In this document: in pieces, positions 15,921 to 25,289 of the stretch
Layout of the letters: each line of letters starts with the position of its first letter
Numbering within the stretch: position 1 is the stretch's first letter
Assembly (NCBI GenBank): GCA_910578035.1
Contig: CAJTOB010000038.1
Coordinates: 1-29,779, forward strand
DNA from: an uncultured Muribaculaceae bacterium
GTDB lineage: Bacteria; Bacteroidota; Bacteroidia; Bacteroidales; Muribaculaceae
DNA: 29,779 nt
Reading direction: 5' to 3'
The notes under the pieces: generated by a model
What the model was told of the DNA's origin: nothing
The model's input: only the letters and a program-made list of their open reading frames with translations
The model's database searches: none
Translations under genes and position numbers: made by a program

Positions 15921-17390
15921 TTATTTCAGATAGTCGAGTATATTCTTTGTAAGCTGTTCGACATTGTGCTGATAGGGATTTACTCCGGAATTCTGATTCC
16001 ATTCGTATGCTGCAAAACCATTGGCAATGCAGCGTCCGTGTTCAGCATTTGCATAGAATTCTACCAGACCGGCCACACAATGGTCGCGAACATGGCCCCA
16101 AGTTGCGAGTACGAGGGAATTAGTGGTCACTTCAAAGTTACGGATTACGTCGGGCTGATTACCACGGCCATAGATGTTGCAATCCCATAGGCAATTGTGG
16201 TCTTCGCGTTGGCCCGGTCCGATAAGTGGCAGATTTTCATAGCCGTAGTTGTTGGGGTCTTCGAGAGTGAGCCCTTTGTATATTGCATGTGCAGTGCGGT
16301 CATAGAATCCCTGATCGCTGCCATTGCGGAAATCCCATCCGAGATATGGATTAATCACCCATACATCGGAGCCTGTGCCGCCGTCGCCGTTGCCATATAC
16401 TGTCGGAGCCATATCGGCCGGAACAATTCCGAGCGGCACTGTGAGCTGAGTTGCCATATTGGCAAGATATAGGCTGCCGCCGTTGGCTGAGTAACGCTTA
16501 AGGGCTTCTATCGTTTCGTCGTTGCTTATTTCCTGAGGGAGGTTCTGCCAGCCGAGGGGCAGCCCGACACGGTCAATCTCAATCCAGATGACAGGATAAA
16601 TATCGGCGTCGAGGTCGGCGAGTTGCGAGGGTTGGATGAGTTCGGCGTTTTCCTGGGCTACAAACCATGAGGCCGCGGCACGTTCGTCATCGTCAGGAAG
16701 CTGCTGAATGGTGGGTGCTGTCATCAGATAGCCCATCTTAGGTGTAATATAGGGTATCAAAGTCTTGATAGAAACACCTTTCGATGTATAGTATGTGTCG
16801 TATACAACAACTACGGTATAGCTTATTTCCTGATCCATTGGCTGCCCCTTGAGTTCGCAACTTGTGGGAGTACCTTCAATCAGAGTGGCGGCGTTGGTAT
16901 CGCCATTGCGTATAACCTTGACACCGGTTATACCTGTGGCTGATGGAAGTTTCCAGTCGAGAGTGACAGTGCGGCCTGAAACTGAAGCTCGTAGGTCTGT
17001 CGCATCAGCAAGTTCGACGTAGGGGATAGTGGCTGTCGTAGAAATGCCTTCGGACACATATCCACCGTTATACATCACTTTTACGGTGTAAAGATATTCT
17101 TCGTCCATGGGCTGGCCTACCACTGAATAGTCGGTTGCCCTGCCATCGAGACGTATTGGATTTGATATGTTGCCGTTCTGTATCAGCAGAACGCCTTCAA
17201 TATCGTTGCTCTGGGGAAGAGCCCATGACAGATTCACAGTATAGCCGTTTATTTCGGCTTTTAAATCGCTTGCTTTTTGCAGTGTAGGCACATCAGGGTA
17301 ACCTGTCGGTTCGAAATCAGAGCAGGAACTGAGCGTACCGCATATCAGCATAATAAATAAGCCCAGTGTGCAGGATAGTATTTTTTTCAT
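15921..17390 (-). CDS. SusE-position surface lipoprotein with two FnIII-like domains and a DUF4960 domain
   Basis: A 489-residue lipoprotein (lipobox LSSC, Cys23, followed by Ser-Asp) expected on the cell surface. Residues about 40-125 and 130-215 are two similar fibronectin/Ig-like domains: SDLKAEINGYTVNLSWALP versus TDLRASVSGRTVTLDWKLP, each with a GQPMD turn and ending near (T/L)IPY. The rest (about 218-489) matches the DUF4960 type found in the fructan-locus protein BT1761 as I recall it. Inferred role: binding fructan at the surface beside SusC/SusD. It starts 20 bases after susD and belongs to the same operon. No glycosidase motif was seen. Confidence 0.82.
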   Translation of the reverse strand: MKKILSCTLGLFIMLICGTLSSCSDFEPTGYPDVPTLQKASDLKAEINGYTVNLSWALPQSNDIEGVLLIQNGNISNPIRLDGRATDYSVVGQPMDEEYLYTVKVMYNGGYVSEGISTTATIPYVELADATDLRASVSGRTVTLDWKLPSATGITGVKVIRNGDTNAATLIEGTPTSCELKGQPMDQEISYTVVVVYDTYYTSKGVSIKTLIPYITPKMGYLMTAPTIQQLPDDDERAAASWFVAQENAELIQPSQLADLDADIYPVIWIEIDRVGLPLGWQNLPQEISNDETIEALKRYSANGGSLYLANMATQLTVPLGIVPADMAPTVYGNGDGGTGSDVWVINPYLGWDFRNGSDQGFYDRTAHAIYKGLTLEDPNNYGYENLPLIGPGQREDHNCLWDCNIYGRGNQPDVIRNFEVTTNSLVLATWGHVRDHCVAGLVEFYANAEHGRCIANGFAAYEWNQNSGVNPYQHNVEQLTKNILDYLK

Positions 17391-17410
17391 GATGATGTTT
17401 TTCGGGTTGA

Positions 17411-19087
17411 TTATTTATAGAGGTCGCCAGCGTTATCAACTTGATTTACGGGTATCGGGAAATAGATTTCGTCTTCCGACAGATTGGCGCCCTGATAGTA
17501 GGAACGGAATTTAGATTCTGAAACGTAATAGGCGTTGACAGTCTCTACGACAGTACCCCAGCGGACGAGGTCGAACCATCGGAGTCCTTCCATGGCAAGT
17601 TCGAGGCGACGCTCCATACGCACGGCACGGCGGGCATAGTCCTGATTCCATGCTGTGGCCGGATATTGGCCGACATAGTAACTTGCTATCATGGGATTGC
17701 AGTCGAGCGGCTCATAAGCAGGATCGACAGAGCGGTCAGCTTTGGAACGGATGTCGTTTATGAGAGTGCGGGCTTCTTCGAGGTTTTTGTTTTGTTCGAT
17801 AAGAGCCTCGGCTTTCATAAGCATAACATCGGCATAGCGTATGAGAATGCAGTTGAGTGAGGATGCTCCCCAGGGCACGATACCGGGCTTGACATAAGGT
17901 GATTCAGGTGCGGGATAAGGCTTTTTGCCGGAGTACTGGCCGTATAGCTCAAGATTGCGGCACCATTTTTCATTGTACATGTGCGAGCGCCAGGGCATGC
18001 CTATGCGGCCGAGTGTGAAGTCGAGGCGTGGGTCTACATTGCCGTCGAAATCAGCACTTTCGATATGTTTGCCGTCTGAAGAGCCGTTAAGGTACGGAAG
18101 TCCGTTGGCATCTGTCCGGAAAGCATCCACAAGGTTTTGAGAAGCAAGATAGAAATCATCGCCGTTGCCGTAGAGATTTCCTTCAGACCATGTGCAGTTG
18201 AGACAGTTGTTGAAGTTATATTGGTCGGGAGAGTTTGCCGAAGAGAACTGTATGGCCATCACAGATTCATACATATTGTTGTACTCCGGCTTCGACATGT
18301 CGAGGAAATTCGGATAAAGCTCGTATTTATTGCTGCTGATGACGTATCCGGCATATTCTTCGGCTTCGGCCCAGTCGGAGGTGAAGAGGTCTACACGGGC
18401 AAGAAGTGCAGCGGCCACATATTTGTTGAAGCGGCCTGCCTGAGTCTGACTTTCGGGAAGCGCAGCGTAACTGTCGCGAAGGTCCTGTTTGATAAAGCCT
18501 GCCATTTCATCGCGGGTATATTGGTCGGCGCGGCATTCGCTTGGATTTGTTACAGTTTCGTCGAAATACGGGAATTTTTTGAAAATCCGAAGCATATCGA
18601 AGTAATAGTAAGCCCGCAGAGTCTTCATTTCGGCAATATAAGAGGCCTTGTCGGAGTCTGAAATCGATGTAGATGCAGCGATTCCACGGATAGCGGTGTT
18701 GCATCGGCTTATGGAGAAATAGTTGTTTCGCCATTTGAAGTTTGCGACATCGTTGTCGCTCTGTACATTTCCAACTTCGAGCTGGTGCATGTATCCTTCC
18801 ATGGTCACGCCGTCGCCCCCTTTGAGAGCGTCGTCGGAGCGTACATCGAATACCCAGTTGTTTATCGGGCCGGCGAATGATTCGTTGTTTCCGAAATAAT
18901 GGTTGAGCAAGGTTGCGTAGGCCGCAGTCATGAGGTCTACAGCTTCTTCGCCGCTTATCTGACTGTCGGTGAATACTCCCTGCGGCTTGGTGTCGAGCAA
19001 ATCGTCGCACGATACCGAGCATATACTCGCTGCGCATACTGTGGCCGCGCAGAGAGTCTTTCTAAGTATATTTTTTATATTATTCAT
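17411..19087 (-). CDS. susD: SusD/RagB-family fructan-binding lipoprotein
   Basis: A 558-residue surface lipoprotein that caps the SusC porin and captures oligosaccharide. The lipobox is SVSC with Cys27 followed by DDLLD, the usual SusD start. The helical TPR-like N-terminal half has the AYATLLNHYFG and YFSISRCNTAIRGI segments, and the C-terminal half has the family blocks LIRYADVMLMKAEALIEQ, DIRSKADR and RAVRMERRLELAMEGLRWFDLVRW. Length is normal. It starts 21 bases after the susC stop. Specificity for fructan is inferred from the neighbouring GH32, permease and fructokinase genes. Confidence 0.93.
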   Translation of the reverse strand: MNNIKNILRKTLCAATVCAASICSVSCDDLLDTKPQGVFTDSQISGEEAVDLMTAAYATLLNHYFGNNESFAGPINNWVFDVRSDDALKGGDGVTMEGYMHQLEVGNVQSDNDVANFKWRNNYFSISRCNTAIRGIAASTSISDSDKASYIAEMKTLRAYYYFDMLRIFKKFPYFDETVTNPSECRADQYTRDEMAGFIKQDLRDSYAALPESQTQAGRFNKYVAAALLARVDLFTSDWAEAEEYAGYVISSNKYELYPNFLDMSKPEYNNMYESVMAIQFSSANSPDQYNFNNCLNCTWSEGNLYGNGDDFYLASQNLVDAFRTDANGLPYLNGSSDGKHIESADFDGNVDPRLDFTLGRIGMPWRSHMYNEKWCRNLELYGQYSGKKPYPAPESPYVKPGIVPWGASSLNCILIRYADVMLMKAEALIEQNKNLEEARTLINDIRSKADRSVDPAYEPLDCNPMIASYYVGQYPATAWNQDYARRAVRMERRLELAMEGLRWFDLVRWGTVVETVNAYYVSESKFRSYYQGANLSEDEIYFPIPVNQVDNAGDLYK

Positions 19088-19108
19088 TGTTGTGCGTGTT
19101 GATGATGG

Positions 19109-22100
19109 TTAGAACTGAAGGTTGAGGCCTATTGTGAATGTGCGCGGACGGGGGTAAGCGCCGTTGTCAATGCGTGCGCCATATTCTCCGGGCAGCAGTT
19201 CGGGGTCAAGACCCTTGTATCCTGTGATTGTGAATACATTTTCAGCCTGGCCGTAGACGTCGAGATTAGTGGCGCCCATCTTGCTGATAATGTTTTTGGG
19301 CAGAGAGTAGGAGAGTTTGAGATACTTCATCTTCATATACGAACCGTTTTCCACATAGTAGGTCGAGAAACGGCTTTCGTTGTTGTCATCGGTCAGCGAG
19401 AGTGCGGGAATATCGCTGCCGGTGTTTGTGGGAGACCAGGCGTTGAGGATATCGGCGCCACGGTTTGTGGCGAGGTTGCCATAATTCATTGACAGGAGCT
19501 GGCGTTTCATGTGGTTCTGAATATCAAATCCGAAATCGCCGGAGAAGAACATGTCGAGAGTGAAGGCCTTGTATTTGAATGCAAGATTGAGGCCAAGAGA
19601 AAGATCGGGGTTCGGGTCGCCGATTATGCAGCGGTCATTGTCGTCTATCACACCGTTTCCGTCGAGGTCGCGGTATATGAGTCGTCCGGGAGCGGCGCCG
19701 GGCTGAGTAGCGTGGTTTGCCACTTCGGCGGCGTTCTGGAAGATACCGTCGCATACGTAGCCGTAATATACGCCCATCGGCTGGCCGGGAATAAGACGTT
19801 GGTCACCGCCTATAAATTTCTGGCGGGAGTTGAGATTGACAAGCTTGTTTTTGTATTGCGAAACGTTGAGCGAACCGTTCCATGAAAAATCGCCGTAATT
19901 AGGGCTGATATAGCTTAATGATACTTCCCAGCCGGTGTTCTTCATATCGCCGGTGTTGAGCCATATGGCGGCGTTTTCGCCTGCCACATCAAGAGCCGGC
20001 GGTATAGTGAGCATGTCTTTGGTCTTTTTGATATAGTAATCAGCGCTCAGGTTGAGGGCTCCACTTAAGAACTGAAGGTCTACACCGATATTGTTCTGGT
20101 ATGTCGTTTCCCAACGGAGGTCCGGATTGCCTGTGCTTGCCAGTGTTATGCCGGAAGTAGTGGAGGAGTTGGTGCCGTTGATATCGTAGGCGCCGTTGCC
20201 GGTGTTGAAGATATATGTGGAATAGGCAGGGTAGAGCGATGGAATGTTGGCATTACCGTTCTGGCCCCATGAATAGCGTATTTTAAGGTCTGTAAGCACT
20301 TCGTTGCGGGGGAAGAACTCTTCTTGCGACGGACGCCATGCCACCGAGAATGCGGGGAAGACGCCTGCGCGGTGTCCTTTGGCGAAACGCGAGTTTTCGT
20401 CGCGGCGTATGGTGAATGAGGCAAGATAGCGGTCTGCATAGTTGTAGTCTACTTTTCCGAAGAGTGAGAATACGGCCCATTGGGTTTTGCCGCCGCCGTT
20501 GTTTCTGGTTCCCGTTCCGGAACCAATCTGCATATAGTCGGAATCTTCGAATGCATATCCTTCGCGGGATGCCGAGAGGTCTTTGAATGTATATCCTATG
20601 GCTTCTGTGCCTAAGAGAACTGTAAGATGGTGTTTGTCGGCAAAGGTCTTGTTGTAGTTGGCTGTGTTGGTCCAGGTCCAGGTGTCGCCCTGTCCGTAGA
20701 CGCTCGACACACTATTTACATCGCCTGGATTTACTGCGCGTCCGAGAGTGACGTTGAAGTACTGGCTGTGCTCGATGCCGATATTGGACTTGAGTGTGAG
20801 CCCATCTACAGGTTTCACTTCGAGATAGGCATTGCCGAGGATACGCCACGACGAGAGATCATTGTCGCGTGCGTTCGATATGAGTTGCACAGGGTTGGCA
20901 AGGTCTGAGGCAATAAGAGCCAGCGGCCGGGTCCACTCACCGTCGAGGCCGCGCACCGGGAGCGCCGGATGCTGGCTCATGGCAGTGAAGGGGATACCGC
21001 GGTCACCTGCAACATCGACACCGCGGTTTTTCCATCTGGCGACCATGAGATTTTCACCGACAGTAATGTACTTGTTGAAATCGTAGCGAGAATTGACACG
21101 GGCCGAGTATCTTTCATAGAAAGTGTCGTTGATATTGCCGTTCTGATTGATATAGTTGAGCGAAAGCATTACAGAGCCTTTCTCGGTATTGTTTGAAATG
21201 GACGCGGTAAGATTATTGGTCCATGCGGTGCGGTATACCTGGTCTTGCCAGTCTGTATTGGTTGTGGGGAAATTCGTGTTGCCTCCTACGAATGGCTGCA
21301 GAACCGGTGTTTCACCTGAACCGTAAAGCACATGCGAAGGTGCGATGTTGGAATTGCGCGAGGCAGCCCAGTATGCGACACCCCACTGCTGGGCGTCGAG
21401 CATGTCATAGCGTTTTGCTATGGTCTGCGCGCTTGCGGCATAGTTGATGTTGATTGACATGCGGTCGCCTTTGCCTTGTTTGGTAGTTATGACCACAACG
21501 CCGTTGGCCGCACGCGAGCCATAGATCGAAGCCGAAGCTGCGTCTTTGAGCACTTGCATGGTCTCGATGTCGGAGGGGTTGATGCAATTGATGTTGTCGG
21601 TAGGCACGCCGTCGATTATGTATAGAGGGTCGTTGCTCGAATTGGCAGTTGACATGCCTCGAACGCGGATAGAACCTGTGCCTCCGGGAGCGGCGTCGGG
21701 CACTACATTTACGCCGGGAAGTTTGCCGGCCATGGAGTTCATGATGTTGCCGGAGTTTTCGCTCAATGGTTCTTTCATATTCATCACTGCCACGGCTCCT
21801 GTGAGGTCGGCCTTGCGTACGGTCTGATATCCGACTACGACAACTTCATCGAGGATTTCTGAATTTTCTTCGAGGTAGACTGTCATATGTTCCTTTGCCG
21901 GAAGTTCTGTAGATATGAAACCGACATACGATATTTTGAGAGTGGCACCTTCCGGTACGGAGATTTCAAAGTTACCGTCGATGTCTGTGGCCGCGGCGGC
22001 CTTAGGCTCTTCGCAAACAACAGAGGCGCCTATCAAGGGCTCGCTGTCGTTTTTAGAGAGCACAGTCCCGTGCACGGTGATATTCCGTGCTTGTGCAGCA

Positions 22101-22147
22101 ATTGCCAGAATCAGCAACAGGATTGCACTGAGAAATGTTCTTTTCAT
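19109..22147 (-). CDS. susC: SusC-family TonB-dependent fructan importer
   Basis: A 1012-residue outer-membrane receptor that imports oligosaccharides into the periplasm using TonB energy. Signal peptide about 1-20; carboxypeptidase-regulatory-like domain about 22-95 (ITVHGTVLSKNDSEPLIGA); TonB-box-like DEVVVVGYQ at 100-108; plug about 110-230 (GNIMNSMAGKLPGV, YIIDGVPTDNINCINPSDIETM, SIYGSRAANGVVVITTK); then the 22-strand barrel, ending in TFTIGLNLQF with a terminal Phe. No frameshift or gap. First gene of the minus-strand operon susC-susD-DUF4960-GH32, with a TAAATTTG box upstream, and presumably activated by the HTCS encoded next to it. Confidence 0.95.
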   Translation of the reverse strand: MKRTFLSAILLLILAIAAQARNITVHGTVLSKNDSEPLIGASVVCEEPKAAAATDIDGNFEISVPEGATLKISYVGFISTELPAKEHMTVYLEENSEILDEVVVVGYQTVRKADLTGAVAVMNMKEPLSENSGNIMNSMAGKLPGVNVVPDAAPGGTGSIRVRGMSTANSSNDPLYIIDGVPTDNINCINPSDIETMQVLKDAASASIYGSRAANGVVVITTKQGKGDRMSININYAASAQTIAKRYDMLDAQQWGVAYWAASRNSNIAPSHVLYGSGETPVLQPFVGGNTNFPTTNTDWQDQVYRTAWTNNLTASISNNTEKGSVMLSLNYINQNGNINDTFYERYSARVNSRYDFNKYITVGENLMVARWKNRGVDVAGDRGIPFTAMSQHPALPVRGLDGEWTRPLALIASDLANPVQLISNARDNDLSSWRILGNAYLEVKPVDGLTLKSNIGIEHSQYFNVTLGRAVNPGDVNSVSSVYGQGDTWTWTNTANYNKTFADKHHLTVLLGTEAIGYTFKDLSASREGYAFEDSDYMQIGSGTGTRNNGGGKTQWAVFSLFGKVDYNYADRYLASFTIRRDENSRFAKGHRAGVFPAFSVAWRPSQEEFFPRNEVLTDLKIRYSWGQNGNANIPSLYPAYSTYIFNTGNGAYDINGTNSSTTSGITLASTGNPDLRWETTYQNNIGVDLQFLSGALNLSADYYIKKTKDMLTIPPALDVAGENAAIWLNTGDMKNTGWEVSLSYISPNYGDFSWNGSLNVSQYKNKLVNLNSRQKFIGGDQRLIPGQPMGVYYGYVCDGIFQNAAEVANHATQPGAAPGRLIYRDLDGNGVIDDNDRCIIGDPNPDLSLGLNLAFKYKAFTLDMFFSGDFGFDIQNHMKRQLLSMNYGNLATNRGADILNAWSPTNTGSDIPALSLTDDNNESRFSTYYVENGSYMKMKYLKLSYSLPKNIISKMGATNLDVYGQAENVFTITGYKGLDPELLPGEYGARIDNGAYPRPRTFTIGLNLQF

Positions 22148-22178
22148 GATGGATTACAGTTGTTAGGTATTTATGCCG

Positions 22179-22186
22179 CAAATTTA
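22179..22186 (-). promoter_or_regulatory. Candidate susC operon promoter -7 box
   Basis: The minus strand reads TAAATTTG, a full match to TAnnTTTG, 32 bases upstream of the susC ATG. No TTTG -33 box stands at the right distance, consistent with an activator-dependent promoter. Confidence 0.55.
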
Positions 22187-22232
22187 TATCATGGAGCCTA
22201 CGTGAAATATAAAGCATGTTGCGACATGTATA

Positions 22233-22278
22233 AAAAATCGGGCGATGCACGTTTTTTATAAGCGATAGCCCGATTTTT
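22233..22278 (-). terminator. Terminator after the HTCS gene
   Basis: An 11-base-pair inverted repeat (22233-22243 with 22268-22278, 24-base loop), followed on the minus strand by a run of Ts (GATTTTTTATAC), 26 bases after the HTCS stop. It insulates the regulator from the susC promoter. Confidence 0.75.
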
Positions 22279-22303
22279 CATATATCAAATTCAATGTATT
22301 ACA

Positions 22304-25033
22304 TTATGTGCGCTTTTTTTCGCGGAACTCCGACGGCGTTTCGCCGAAGTTGTCGCGGAAGCATTTGGTGAAGTAAGCCGGAGTGGAGAACCCGGTTTCA
22401 TATGCAATTTCGGCGATTGTGCGGTCTGTTGTTGCCAGCAATACGCGTGCATGATCAAGACGTAGTCGTCGCATCAGTTCTACAGGAGCGAAACCGGTGA
22501 GAGCTTTTATCTTGCGGTAGAACTGCGAGCGTTCGAGGCCCATTTCGCTTGCGAGTCCGTCGACGCCGATATCGGCAGAACCCATATGCCGGCGGAAGAT
22601 GTCGAGGAATCTGCGGTAAAAATCGCTGTCTATGTCAGAAGTGGTCGCTGAAGGCTTCCTTTCTTTAGTGCCAGAGGCTGTAGCCGATATCTGCGGATTT
22701 CCCCATAGTTCTTTTATGCGTTTGCGATTAGCAATCAGCGATGTACAGCGGGAACGGAGTACTGCGCTGTCGAATGGCTTGGCGATATAGCCATCGGCAC
22801 CGCTGTCATAGCCTTGCACGCGTTGCTCGTCCATAGAGCAGGCGGTGAGCATAAGAACCGGAATGTGCGATGTTGTCATTTCCGCTTTGAGGCGGCGGCA
22901 GCATTCCAAACCGTCGATACCGGGCATCATTACATCGCAGATTATCAGGTCCGGAACATATTTCATTGCTTTACGGACTCCTTCACTGCCGTTTGAGGCA
23001 AAGATTATGTTGTAAGAATCTTCAAGAAGCGTTCCGACGAGCCGTTGTATGTCGCGGTTATCGTCGATAATCAGTACAACGGGTTTGTCTGAATCAAATG
23101 TAATTTCTGATTCGACGGTGCCGAGTTCGGCTTCGACATCAGAACTGTTGATTAGAGCCTGGTGAGAAGTGCCTGCATCGGCACTGACGTGTCTTACCGG
23201 GAGAGTGACTGTGAATACCGACCCTTTGTTTAATGTGCTTTCTACCGTTATCGAGCCTCCGTGGAGTTCGACAAATGCCTTGGACACCGAGAGACCGATG
23301 CCGGAGCCGTTGGGGTGTATGCGGTCAACCTGATAAAATCGGTCGAAAATATTGCCGAGATCGCGCTCGTTGATTCCTTCGCCGTTATCTGCTACATGAA
23401 TGACGGCATTTTCGTTATCAGCTGAATATGATATGGTGATTTGACCTCCGACAGGAGTGTATTTGAAGGCATTGGATATCAGATTGAAAAACACACGTTC
23501 TATTTTTTCGACATCTACAGCCAGGGTAGGACCGCATTTTTCGGTGTGGACATTGTTAATCAGATGTATACCGCGTTTTGACGCATGGGCCCGGAATGAT
23601 TCCGTCCACTCTTCTACGGCACTGCATAGGTCGGTTTCGGTGAGCCTGAGAGCGAGTTTGTCGTTTTCATACTTTCTGAAATCGAGAATCTGATTGATAA
23701 GCCTCCGAAGTATGCGTACGTTTTTGTCTGCCAGTTTGATGAGAGTCTGTTGCTGAGGCGTCAGATTGGCGGCATCGGCCAGTTGGGCTACAGGCTCGGA
23801 TATTAGAGTGAGAGGAGTCCTGAGGTCATGAGAAACGTTGGTGAAGAACATGAGTTTCGACTGTGTGGCCTCCTGGAGCTTTTCGTTGAGCGATTTTTGT
23901 TTGTCACGTTCCTCTTCAAGTATCTTATTCTGTTCGATTAGAGCTGCCTGATGCCGTTTGTGCTGCCAGAAAGCCCGCAATACCAGAAAAACGACCCCGA
24001 AAAGAAGTAATATAATGGCTATGCTTGCGTAAAAAAGCGATGTCTGCGAAGAATGCTGAGCCCAATAATCGTCTATCTGGGCTTTGAGTATCTTCATTTT
24101 GCTTGTTTCTTCTTTCAAGGCTTCATTCTGTAATAGAAGAATGTCGGCATTGCTGAGGTCAACTGCTGATGAGACCGGTAATATCTGTTCTTTTTCGTAT
24201 GGTTCGCCTTTGAGAATGGCAAGTGCGGTTCGGATAAGACGGTGTCCTTCTGTGGGATAGAGGAATGTGGCATCGATTATGCTGTCGGCTACCGCCTTTA
24301 TACCTATGTTCGGGGCGGCATCGATACCTATGATTTTGATATTGTCAAGTTTGCGTCTTGTGGCAACCTCAGATGCGCCAATAGCCATACGGTCGTTGTG
24401 TGCGAAAATAAGATCGACATCCTTATATAAAGAGAGGAGAGAATCCGCAACCCTGATAGCATCTTCCTTGTTCCACTCTCCGTCGCCGCTTGCAAGAATG
24501 GTGCCTCCTCCGGCTGTGAATTCGGTAGCAAATCCCTCGTGGCGGTCTTCGGCCGGTGTAGAGCCGCGCAGACCGAAAATTTCTATCGCCTTTGCTCCTG
24601 AGCCGAGGAGGTGCGATGCGTAGTGTGCGGCTGAACGGCCAAGGCCTTTATCGTTTACACCAATGCGGGCGGTATATGTGCTGTCCAGAATATTGCGGTC
24701 AAAGATTATAACCGGCATGCCGCTTTCATATACATCTTTTATTACTGGCGTTAATTCGGCCGCTTCGTTTGGCGACACGATTATGATATCAAATCCGTTT
24801 TCTGCAAAATACCGTATGTCTTCTATCTGGCGCGCGTTGTTATCGTCGGCAGAACGAATTTCGACAATGGCGTCTTCATGAAGCATTATCTCACGGTTGA
24901 TTTCTTCGTTCATTTTGGCACGCCAGTCGTCCTGACTGCATTGCGACACTCCGATTCGATATACTTTGTCATCGGAGCAGGCGGATAGTAGGAGTAGTAA
25001 AATTAATGGTATTAGTACGTTAAATCTTCTCAT
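22304..25033 (-). CDS. Hybrid two-component system (HTCS) fructan regulator with periplasmic sugar-binding sensor
   Basis: A 909-residue one-protein sensor kinase and transcription activator. The N-terminal hydrophobic segment ends in LSAC (Cys19). Residues about 25-300 form a periplasmic-binding-protein fold of the LacI/ribose-binding type (YRIGVSQCSQDDWR, IIIVSPNE, VIIFDRN, IIGIDAAPN). A membrane helix lies at about 332-353, then a coiled coil. The HisKA box has His402 (NVSHDLRTPL). The HATPase has Asn517/Asn521, DNGEG at 549-553 and GSGIGLSV. The receiver has phospho-acceptor Asp700 (ICDVMMPG) and Lys752. The AraC-type DNA-binding domain is at about 805-905 (GLERSQFYRKIKALTG, AYETGFSTPAYFTKCF). 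This layout, with a sugar-binding protein rather than beta-propeller repeats, is that of BT1754, which binds fructose. It sits between the two divergent fructan operons and likely controls both. Confidence 0.93.
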   Translation of the reverse strand: MRRFNVLIPLILLLLLSACSDDKVYRIGVSQCSQDDWRAKMNEEINREIMLHEDAIVEIRSADDNNARQIEDIRYFAENGFDIIIVSPNEAAELTPVIKDVYESGMPVIIFDRNILDSTYTARIGVNDKGLGRSAAHYASHLLGSGAKAIEIFGLRGSTPAEDRHEGFATEFTAGGGTILASGDGEWNKEDAIRVADSLLSLYKDVDLIFAHNDRMAIGASEVATRRKLDNIKIIGIDAAPNIGIKAVADSIIDATFLYPTEGHRLIRTALAILKGEPYEKEQILPVSSAVDLSNADILLLQNEALKEETSKMKILKAQIDDYWAQHSSQTSLFYASIAIILLLFGVVFLVLRAFWQHKRHQAALIEQNKILEEERDKQKSLNEKLQEATQSKLMFFTNVSHDLRTPLTLISEPVAQLADAANLTPQQQTLIKLADKNVRILRRLINQILDFRKYENDKLALRLTETDLCSAVEEWTESFRAHASKRGIHLINNVHTEKCGPTLAVDVEKIERVFFNLISNAFKYTPVGGQITISYSADNENAVIHVADNGEGINERDLGNIFDRFYQVDRIHPNGSGIGLSVSKAFVELHGGSITVESTLNKGSVFTVTLPVRHVSADAGTSHQALINSSDVEAELGTVESEITFDSDKPVVLIIDDNRDIQRLVGTLLEDSYNIIFASNGSEGVRKAMKYVPDLIICDVMMPGIDGLECCRRLKAEMTTSHIPVLMLTACSMDEQRVQGYDSGADGYIAKPFDSAVLRSRCTSLIANRKRIKELWGNPQISATASGTKERKPSATTSDIDSDFYRRFLDIFRRHMGSADIGVDGLASEMGLERSQFYRKIKALTGFAPVELMRRLRLDHARVLLATTDRTIAEIAYETGFSTPAYFTKCFRDNFGETPSEFREKKRT

Positions 25034-25060
25034 TGCAGAAGTCCTGTTGATTAGGCATTA

Positions 25061-25068
25061 CAAAGATA
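25061..25068 (-). promoter_or_regulatory. Candidate HTCS promoter -7 box
   Basis: The minus strand reads TATCTTTG, a full match to TAnnTTTG, 28 bases upstream of the HTCS ATG. A TTTTG lies 24 bases further upstream, slightly beyond the usual 19-21. Confidence 0.55.
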
Positions 25069-25076
25069 GTGATATT

Positions 25077-25111
25077 CCTATGAAAAATAGTGCAAAACCT
25101 ATGAAATTTAG
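25077..25111. promoter_or_regulatory. 21-base phased direct repeat, candidate HTCS operator
   Basis: CCTATGAAAAATAG (25077-25090) and CCTATGAAATTTAG (25098-25111) match at 12 of 14 positions and start exactly 21 bases apart, two helical turns. AraC-type activators bind such tandem sites. It lies between the divergent HTCS and GH32 promoters, next to the HTCS promoter. Confidence 0.5.
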
Positions 25112-25175
25112 GCTTGTACAACATTTTTGATAGCATATGCACGATTATTAATATGCCCTATATCCTTTATTATAT

Positions 25176-25183
25176 TAGTTTTG
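25176..25183 (+). promoter_or_regulatory. Candidate promoter -7 box of the GH32-permease-kinase operon
   Basis: TAGTTTTG fully matches TAnnTTTG; no TTTG -33 box is seen 19-21 bases upstream, as expected for an activated promoter. It implies a leader of about 100 bases before the ATG at 25290. Confidence 0.45.
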
Positions 25184-25289
25184 CAATGTTGATTCGCAGA
25201 TTGAATTAAGGCTGAATTCTCCAAAGGTGGCAATAGCTAAGGTGAAAGGATTGTTTTGTTTTTTTATTGTACAGAAAAAATTGATATAT

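Noticed and set aside
22148..22303. Second copy of the 21-base phased operator before susC
   Set aside because: Only a loose CCTA(CG)TGAAAT match exists, and its partner at 21 bases agrees at about six of ten positions.
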